Shown: one piece after another, positions 58,834 through 64,000 of the stretch
How positions within the stretch are numbered: the first letter of the stretch is position 1
How the letters are laid out: the number at the start of each line of letters is the position of its first letter
Origin: Streptomyces sp. CB01373
GTDB taxonomy: Bacteria > Actinomycetota > Actinomycetes > Streptomycetales > Streptomycetaceae
Direction of reading: 5' to 3'
Length of the DNA stretch: 64,000 bases
Assembly: GCF_002803075.1 (NCBI RefSeq)
Contig: NZ_NNBK01000022.1
Span: forward strand, 1-64,000
Made by a program: the position numbers and the translations under genes
Notes under the pieces: model-generated
Told to the model about the DNA's origin: nothing
Database searches by the model: none
What the model saw: the letters and a program-made list of their open reading frames with translations, nothing else

Positions 58834-59529
58834 GTGGACCTTCAGAAGCAGACCGAACCGCGTACGGCCGCCGCCCCTGTCGCCGAACTGCGTGCCTCGG
58901 ACGCCGACCGTGACCGTATCGCCGACATCCTGCGCGAGGCCCTCGCCGAGGGCCGTCTGAACGCCGACGAGCACGCCGAGCGCGTCGAGGGGGTGCTGAA
59001 CGCCAAGACGGTCGGCGAGCTGGAGGTCTTCATCCAGGACCTGCCCGCCGCCCATCAGGGCCCTGTGGCCGCCGCGTACACCCCGGCGCCGAACCGGCCG
59101 ATGGCCGGCGCGATACCCCCCGTCGCCGACGAGAACGTGGTGGCGGTGTTCAGCCAGGCCAGCCGCCGCGGCCGCTGGCGCCCCGGGCGCCGGGTGCACG
59201 CGTACGCGGTCTTCGGCAGCGTGGAGATCGACCTCAGCGAGGCGGTCTTCGAGTACCAGCAGGTCGTGATCAAGGCCGTCTCGGTCTTCGGCGACGTGCA
59301 GGTCCGCGTCCCGGAGAACGTGTCGCTGCGCGGCACCGGCGGCGGCGTCCTCGGCAACTTCGAGGTGATCACGCTGGACTCGGCCGATTCGGAGGCGCCC
59401 GTCGTCTACGTCGACGGCTGGGCCGTGCTGGGCAACGTCGAGGCGCGGCCGAGGCGGGGCAAGCTCGTCGCGGACATCCTCGACCGGGTCCACCGCAAGG
59501 TGGACAAGCATCTGCGCAAGCACATGTGA
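58834..59529 (+). CDS. DUF1707 / LiaF-like cell-envelope protein
   Basis: A 231-residue protein. The N-terminal DUF1707 domain (AELRASDADRDRIADILREA, EGRLNADEHAERVE) is followed by a Pro-rich linker and a LiaF-like beta-helical domain (AVFGSVEIDLSEAVF, VSVFGDVQVRVPENVSL, GWAVLGNVEARP). Relatives often carry membrane segments; I see none here. DUF1707 proteins often respond to wall stress. GTG 58834. Confidence 0.82.
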   Translation: MDLQKQTEPRTAAAPVAELRASDADRDRIADILREALAEGRLNADEHAERVEGVLNAKTVGELEVFIQDLPAAHQGPVAAAYTPAPNRPMAGAIPPVADENVVAVFSQASRRGRWRPGRRVHAYAVFGSVEIDLSEAVFEYQQVVIKAVSVFGDVQVRVPENVSLRGTGGGVLGNFEVITLDSADSEAPVVYVDGWAVLGNVEARPRRGKLVADILDRVHRKVDKHLRKHM

Positions 59530-59669
59530 CAACAGCGGTCGTTCGCGGACGCCGGCGGTCGCGGTCGGGCGGTTGGGAACTCAGTGCATAGGCGCGCGTA
59601 CAGCGGGTAGGCCTTGCTGCATCGTCTCTTGGACCCTCCCGCTCGCGAAGCCGTCGTCAGGAGAAGACC

Positions 59670-60047
59670 GTGCTGCAACCGCCGCATTCGTCGCTGCAGG
59701 TAGCTGCCGTTCCGGCCCAGCGGGCGCCGGCGCGTGACAGGGATCAGGACGCGCCGTGGCACACCGAGGCGGTGTGCCGACGTGACGAGGCGGGCCTGTT
59801 CTTCGCACCCTCCAAGGAACCCACCGCCGCGCGGCTGTCCCGCGAGGAGGCGGCCAAGCGCGTCTGCGCGCGCTGCCCCGTCATGGTCGAGTGCCGTGAG
59901 CACGCGCTGCTGCAGCCCGAGCCCTACGGCGTCTGGGGCGGCCTCACCGCCGCCGAGCGCCGCGTGGTCCTGGCCCGGCGCCGCCGCCGCGACGTGGAAC
60001 TGAAGAAGGCGGCCCGCGCCACCGGCCGCATAGCGGCCGCGGGGTAG
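59670..60047 (+). CDS. WhiB-family iron-sulfur regulator
   Basis: A 125-residue WhiB-like protein. The four cluster Cys are in EAVCRRDEAG, KRVCARCPVMVECREHA, followed by GVWGG and a basic C-terminal stretch (RRVVLARRRRRDVELKK). GTG 59670 follows AGGAGA. WhiB proteins bind 4Fe-4S clusters and sigma factors in actinobacterial development and stress. Position next to glpX matches a WhiB-like gene of S. coelicolor, but I do not assign a symbol. Confidence 0.92.
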   Translation: MLQPPHSSLQVAAVPAQRAPARDRDQDAPWHTEAVCRRDEAGLFFAPSKEPTAARLSREEAAKRVCARCPVMVECREHALLQPEPYGVWGGLTAAERRVVLARRRRRDVELKKAARATGRIAAAG

Positions 60048-60095
60048 GCCCGTACGCCCGCGGATCCTCCGTACGCCCTTTGGGGCGGTACGCGC

Positions 60096-60129
60096 ATGGG
60101 GCGCCCCCTCCGCACGGGGAGCGCCCCAT
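60096..60129. terminator. convergent terminator between the WhiB-like gene and glpX
   Basis: ATGGGGCGC (60096-60104) pairs with GCGCCCCAT (60121-60129); the loop itself has a CCCC/GGGG inner stem. The two flanking genes converge on it. Confidence 0.75.
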
Positions 60130-60177
60130 CGCCGTGACCGCCGCGACGGACCCGCGGCCGTGCTACTTCGCGCGGTG

Positions 60178-61212
60178 CTACTTCGCGTGGTCGAAGTCGA
60201 TCGCGCTGTACGCCCGCAGCTTGCTCAGCCGGTGCTCGGAGTCGATCCGGCGGACCGTGCCGGACTTGGAGCGCATCACGATCGAGTCGGTCGTCGCCGT
60301 CTCGGCGCGGTAGCGCACGCCGCGCATCAGCTCGCCGTCGGTGATGCCGGTGGCGACGAAGAAGACGTTCTCGCCGGAGACCAGGTCGTCCGTGGTCAGC
60401 ACGCGGTCCAGGTCGTGCCCCGCGTCGAGCGCCCGCTGCCGCTCCTCGTCGTCCTTCGGCCACAGCTTGCCCTGGATCGTGCCGCCCAGGCACTTCACGG
60501 CGCAGGCCGAGATGATGCCCTCGGGCGTGCCGCCGATGCCGAGCAGCAGGTCGATGCCGGTGCCGTCGCGCAGCGCCAGGATCGAGCCGGCCACGTCGCC
60601 GTCGGAGATCAGCTTGATGCGGGCGCCCGTCTCCCGGATCTCCCTGATCATGCTCTCGTGCCGCGGCCGGTCCAGGATGACGACCGTGACGTCCTCCGGC
60701 GTGGACCGCTTGGCCTTGGCCACGCGCTTGATGTTCACGGACACCGGAGCGTTGATGTCGACGAAGTCGGCCGCCTCCGGCCCGGTGACCAGCTTGTCCA
60801 TGTAGAACACGGCGGACGGGTCGAACATCGCGCCGCGCTCGGCGGCGGCGAGGACCGCGATCGCGTTCGGCATGCCCTTGGCGGTCAGGGTGGTGCCGTC
60901 GATCGGGTCGACGGCGATGTCGACCTCGGGCCCGGTGCCGTCGCCGACGTGCTCTCCGTTGAAGAGCATCGGGGCCTCGTCCTTCTCGCCCTCGCCGATG
61001 ACGACGACGCCGTTCATCGACACGGTGGAGACGAGGGAGCGCATGGCGCGCACGGCGGCGCCGTCGGCGCCGTTCTTGTCACCGCGCCCGACCCAGCGGC
61101 CCGCGGCCATCGCCGCGGCCTCGGTCACCCGGACGAGTTCAAGGGCGATGTTGCGGTCGGGCGCCTCGGAGGGCACCTCGAGCTCTGAGGGCAGATGATG
61201 ATGCTCGGTCAT
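60178..61212 (-). CDS. glpX: class II fructose-1,6-bisphosphatase GlpX
   Basis: A 344-residue GlpX with GEGEKDEAPMLFNGEHVG and the metal motif DIAVDPIDGTTLTAKG. It removes the 1-phosphate of fructose 1,6-bisphosphate in gluconeogenesis. ATG 61212 follows AAAGGTGCG. It is divergent from the DUF4245 gene. Confidence 0.95.
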   Translation of the reverse strand: MTEHHHLPSELEVPSEAPDRNIALELVRVTEAAAMAAGRWVGRGDKNGADGAAVRAMRSLVSTVSMNGVVVIGEGEKDEAPMLFNGEHVGDGTGPEVDIAVDPIDGTTLTAKGMPNAIAVLAAAERGAMFDPSAVFYMDKLVTGPEAADFVDINAPVSVNIKRVAKAKRSTPEDVTVVILDRPRHESMIREIRETGARIKLISDGDVAGSILALRDGTGIDLLLGIGGTPEGIISACAVKCLGGTIQGKLWPKDDEERQRALDAGHDLDRVLTTDDLVSGENVFFVATGITDGELMRGVRYRAETATTDSIVMRSKSGTVRRIDSEHRLSKLRAYSAIDFDHAK

Positions 61213-61339
61213 CGGAGCGCACCTTTCTGATACGACGACGGCCGGATGAGGGTGTTGGCCACGACTCTATCTCCGGACGGACAGAATGAGCAGGGGACCC
61301 CACGGATGAGCGGGCTGAGCACCTGCGACGATAGGGGGC

Positions 61340-61864
61340 GTGGCAGGTTCGAACGGCAAGCAGAAGACGGTCCGGGACATGATCCTCTCCCTGGGCCTGA
61401 TCGGGATCGCGGCGGCGGTGATCTACCTCTTCGTCCCGCACGACACCAAGGCTCCCGACAGCCAGCGGGTCGACTACAGCATCGAGTTGACCACCGCACG
61501 CCGGGCGGCGTCGTACCCGGTGGCGGCCCCCGAGGGCCTGCCCGACACCTGGAAGGCCACCTCGGTCCGTTTCCGGGCCCATGAGAAGGAGCACTGGCAC
61601 CTGGGTTTCCAGGATCCCGACGGTCAGTACGTGGCGGTCGAGCAGTCCGCGGAGAACCGCAAGGACTTCATCGACGCGGCCAGTGTCGGCGGGCACGTCA
61701 CGAAGGTGACCGAGGAGATCGACGGCCGTACGTGGACGCGTTACACCGGCGGCCGCTACGACGCGCTCGTCCTGGAGGGCACCAAGGGCTCCACGACGGT
61801 GGTCGCAGGCACGGCGCCCTTCGACCGGCTGACGGCGATGGCCCGAGCCCTGAAGACCTCCTGA
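61340..61864 (+). CDS. DUF4245 membrane-anchored protein
   Basis: A 174-residue protein with one N-terminal membrane helix (MILSLGLIGIAAAVIYLFVP) and an extracytoplasmic DUF4245 domain (WHLGFQDPDGQYVAVEQSAE). Position next to glpX and the xse genes is conserved in Streptomyces. Function unknown. Start GTG 61340. Confidence 0.82.
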   Translation: MAGSNGKQKTVRDMILSLGLIGIAAAVIYLFVPHDTKAPDSQRVDYSIELTTARRAASYPVAAPEGLPDTWKATSVRFRAHEKEHWHLGFQDPDGQYVAVEQSAENRKDFIDAASVGGHVTKVTEEIDGRTWTRYTGGRYDALVLEGTKGSTTVVAGTAPFDRLTAMARALKTS

Positions 61865-61945
61865 CGGCCTGCCGCGGCCGCGGGGTGCCCATGAGCGGCC
61901 TGCCCCGGAGGTGGCTTCGGCGCCCTGACCAGCGGGTTCCGTTCC

Positions 61946-61966
61946 CCCGCCTTGACGGCGGGTTCT
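61946..61966 (+). terminator. possible terminator after the DUF4245 gene
   Basis: CCCGCC-TTGAC-GGCGGG (61946-61962) is followed by TTCT. The stem is short (6 bp), so this is a weak candidate. Confidence 0.45.
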
Positions 61967-62033
61967 GTGGGACACCTGGACCCGAGCGCGGGCCCGGTCC
62001 GTGGGCTTCCCGGACCCGGCCGCGAACCCTGCC

Positions 62034-62273
62034 CTACCGGGGGGAGCCGTCCTTGGGCCCCTCCCCCTCCGTCTCCTCCGCGAGGGCCGCGTCCAGCCGG
62101 GCCCGTGCGCCCTCCAGCCAGTGGCGGCACACCTTGGCCAGTTCCTCGCCGCGCTCCCACAGGGCGAGGGACTCCTCCAGACTCGTACCGCCCGCCTCCA
62201 GGCGCCGGACGACCTCGATCAGCTCGTCCCGTGCCTGCTCGTAGCCGAGCGCCTCATCCGTCTTGCTGGTCAT
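62034..62273 (-). CDS. xseB: exodeoxyribonuclease VII small subunit XseB
   Basis: A 79-residue XseB: YEQARDELIEVVRRLEAGGT, SLEESLALWERGEELAK and KVCRHWLEGARARL are the conserved helices. It joins XseA in exonuclease VII. ATG 62273. It follows xseA by 9 bp. Confidence 0.94.
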   Translation of the reverse strand: MTSKTDEALGYEQARDELIEVVRRLEAGGTSLEESLALWERGEELAKVCRHWLEGARARLDAALAEETEGEGPKDGSPR

Positions 62274-62282
62274 CCGCCCACC

Positions 62283-63491
62283 CTATGTGTCGACACGAAC
62301 CGTGAACTCGCCCTCGGCGACCCGGGCCCGCAGGGCCTCGTCCGCCGTCACCTCTTCCGGGTCGCGGACCACGTGCCCGTCCGCCTTCTGGAGCACCGCG
62401 TAACCGCGCCGGAGGGTCGCGGCGGGGGAGAGGGCCACCACGCGCGCGTGCGTGTGCGTCAGCTCCGAGTCCGCGCGGTCCAGCAGATGCCGCAGGGTGC
62501 GCCGGCCGCGGTCGAGGACCGACGCGATGTGGTCCTCGCGCTCGTCGATCATGCGGTGCGGGTCCTCCATGCAGGGCCGGGCGAGCGCGTGGGCGAGCCC
62601 CCGCTCCTCCCGCTCGACGAGCGCCCGCACGCACCTGCGGGCCCGGTCCCGCAGCTGCCGTACCCGCTCGTACTCCTCGCCGACGTCCGGTACGACCTTC
62701 TTCGCGGCGTCGGTCGGGGTGGAGGCGCGCAGGTCGGCGACGTAGTCGAGCAGCGGCGTGTCCGGCTCGTGCCCGATCGCCGACACCACGGGCGTACGGC
62801 AGGAGGCGACCGCCCGCACGAGCTGCTCGTCGGAGAACGGCAGCAGGTCCTCCACGCTGCCGCCGCCGCGCGCCACGATGATCACGTCCACGTCGTCGAT
62901 CGAGTCCAGCTCCTTGACGGCCTGCACGACCTGCGGGACGGCGTGCACGCCCTGTACGGGGACGTTGCGCACCTCGAAACGGACCGCGGGCCAGCGGTGC
63001 CGGGCGTTCTCCAGCACGTCCCGCTCCGCGGCGGACGCCCGGCCGCAGACCAGCCCGACGAGCTGCGGCAGGAAGGGCAGGGGCTTCTTCCGCCCGGCCG
63101 CGAACAGTCCCTCGGCCGCCAGGGTCTTCTTGAGCTGCTCCAGCCGGGCCAGCAGCTCACCGACGCCCACCGGCCTTATCTCGGCGGCCCGCAGCGAGAG
63201 CTGCCCGCGCGGCGCGTACCACTCCGGTTTGGCGTGCACCACCACCCGCGCGCCCTCGCCGACCACGTCCGCGATCGCGTCGAACACCTGGCGGTAGCAG
63301 GTCACGCTGACGGAGATGTCGTGCGACGGATCGCGCAGCGTCAGGAACACCACGCCCGCACCCGGGCGCCGCGACAACTGCGTGATCTGCCCCTCGACCC
63401 ACACCGCGCCGAGCCGCTCGATCCACCCCCCGATCAACCGCGACACCTCACCGACGGGCAGGGGAGCTTCTGGGGACGTGGAAAGGGCCAT
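62283..63491 (-). CDS. xseA: exodeoxyribonuclease VII large subunit XseA
   Basis: A 402-residue XseA. An N-terminal OB-fold (VWVEGQITQLSRRPGAGVVF) is followed by the catalytic core with IIVARGGGSVEDLLPFSDE and VSAIGHEPDTPLLDYVADLR, then a coiled-coil region. It degrades single-stranded DNA. The start at ATG 63491 (MALSTSPEAP) was chosen because the open frame upstream is non-coding in bias; its ribosome site is weak. It is divergent from ispH. Confidence 0.94.
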   Translation of the reverse strand: MALSTSPEAPLPVGEVSRLIGGWIERLGAVWVEGQITQLSRRPGAGVVFLTLRDPSHDISVSVTCYRQVFDAIADVVGEGARVVVHAKPEWYAPRGQLSLRAAEIRPVGVGELLARLEQLKKTLAAEGLFAAGRKKPLPFLPQLVGLVCGRASAAERDVLENARHRWPAVRFEVRNVPVQGVHAVPQVVQAVKELDSIDDVDVIIVARGGGSVEDLLPFSDEQLVRAVASCRTPVVSAIGHEPDTPLLDYVADLRASTPTDAAKKVVPDVGEEYERVRQLRDRARRCVRALVEREERGLAHALARPCMEDPHRMIDEREDHIASVLDRGRRTLRHLLDRADSELTHTHARVVALSPAATLRRGYAVLQKADGHVVRDPEEVTADEALRARVAEGEFTVRVDT

Positions 63492-63590
63492 GACCGCGAG
63501 AGTAACCGCCACCACCGACAACCCCCACCCCCTCGCCCACCTCCCATGGGGCGATCTTCGAGCCGCGGCGGCGGCCTTACGATGGGGGGC

Positions 63591-64000
63591 ATGACTGCTT
63601 CGTCTGGCCGCCGTGTTCTGCTCGCCGCCCCCCGGGGCTACTGCGCGGGTGTGGACCGCGCCGTGATCGCCGTCGAGAAAGCCCTGGAGCAGTACGGGGC
63701 TCCGATCTATGTCCGGCACGAGATCGTCCACAACAAGTACGTCGTGCAGACCCTGGAGAAGAAGGGTGCCGTCTTCGTAGAGCAAACGGAGGAGGTGCCG
63801 CCGGGGAACATCGTGATGTTCTCGGCGCACGGCGTGGCTCCCACCGTCCACGAGGAGGCCGAGCGGGGCCGCCTGGCCACCATCGACGCCACCTGCCCCC
63901 TGGTGACCAAGGTCCACAAGGAGGCCGTCCGCTTCGCCAAGGAGGACTACGACATCCTCCTGATCGGGCACGAGGGCCACGAGGAGGTCATCGGCACCAC
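63591..64000 (+). CDS. ispH: 4-hydroxy-3-methylbut-2-enyl diphosphate reductase IspH (partial)
   Basis: The first about 136 codons of IspH (LytB). The first two cluster Cys are in APRGYCAGVDRA and IDATCPLVTKVHKEA, and the substrate His in RHEIVHNKYVVQ. It is the last enzyme of the MEP isoprenoid pathway. ATG 63591 is used; ATG 63582 would add three residues. It runs off the end of the window. Confidence 0.95.
   Translation, partial: MTASSGRRVLLAAPRGYCAGVDRAVIAVEKALEQYGAPIYVRHEIVHNKYVVQTLEKKGAVFVEQTEEVPPGNIVMFSAHGVAPTVHEEAERGRLATIDATCPLVTKVHKEAVRFAKEDYDILLIGHEGHEEVIGT

Overview
The window is high-G+C actinobacterial chromosome, most likely a Streptomyces close to S. coelicolor. Evidence: strongly G/C-biased third codon positions, many GTG starts, a WhiB-family regulator, a WhiJ-type regulator triad, a SigE-family sigma factor, DasR-type operator sites in front of a chitinase, and the housekeeping order fumarase / WhiB-like / glpX / xseBA / ispH. 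No tRNA, rRNA or CRISPR array was seen.

Layout. 1-3700: a 181-bp MITE-like element abutting a small gene, an alanine-type aminotransferase and a DUF2079 membrane protein. 3900-9950: a secreted trypsin-like protease, a D-amino-acid catabolic island (D-aminoacylase and a D-serine-dehydratase-like enzyme, divergent from an IclR regulator and a RidA protein) and a PH-like protein. 10000-13900: a SigE-family sigma factor with a membrane partner, then a secreted GH18 chitinase behind two dre-like sites. 13900-28530: a three-gene operon for a 519-residue protein with a Flp-type prepilin signal, divergent from a complete Tad (tight adherence) pilus operon (CpaB, CpaE, two TadE, CpaF, TadB, TadC), a NarL-type two-component system, a Flp pilin, a TadG-like protein, a lipoprotein and an OmpA-domain protein. 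28600-31490: a WhiJ-type triad and an AbiEi/DUF559 protein. 31680-36830: an 854-residue polymorphic-toxin-like protein with a Flp-type prepilin signal, a coupled candidate immunity gene, DUF192 and a prepilin peptidase. 36900-43570: methyltransferase, UppS-type prenyltransferase, PIN-PhoH protein, SLT lytic protein and an AI-2E-type permease. 43600-45810: ahpD, ahpC and oxyR. 45850-49435: a PadR / ABC ATPase / permease operon. 49770-64000: bifunctional penicillin-binding protein, SpoIIE-type phosphatase, DUF402, class II and class I fumarases, a DUF1707 protein, WhiB-like, GlpX, DUF4245, XseB, XseA and the start of IspH.

The most interesting signal is a possible link between the Tad machinery and effector-like proteins. 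Two large proteins (14931-16490 and 31682-34246) carry the same class III signal (G, then Q/A-T-A-V/T-E-Y and a hydrophobic run) as the true Flp pilin at 26459. Both follow the membrane helix with a related Cys-Lys-Val-x-Gly...Cys motif, and both end in large extracellular domains. One ends in a restriction-endonuclease-like E-x-K domain and overlaps a tandemly duplicated candidate immunity gene. The window's only prepilin peptidase lies just downstream. This suggests pilin-tethered toxins matured or exported by the Tad system; it is inference from sequence and is not demonstrated.
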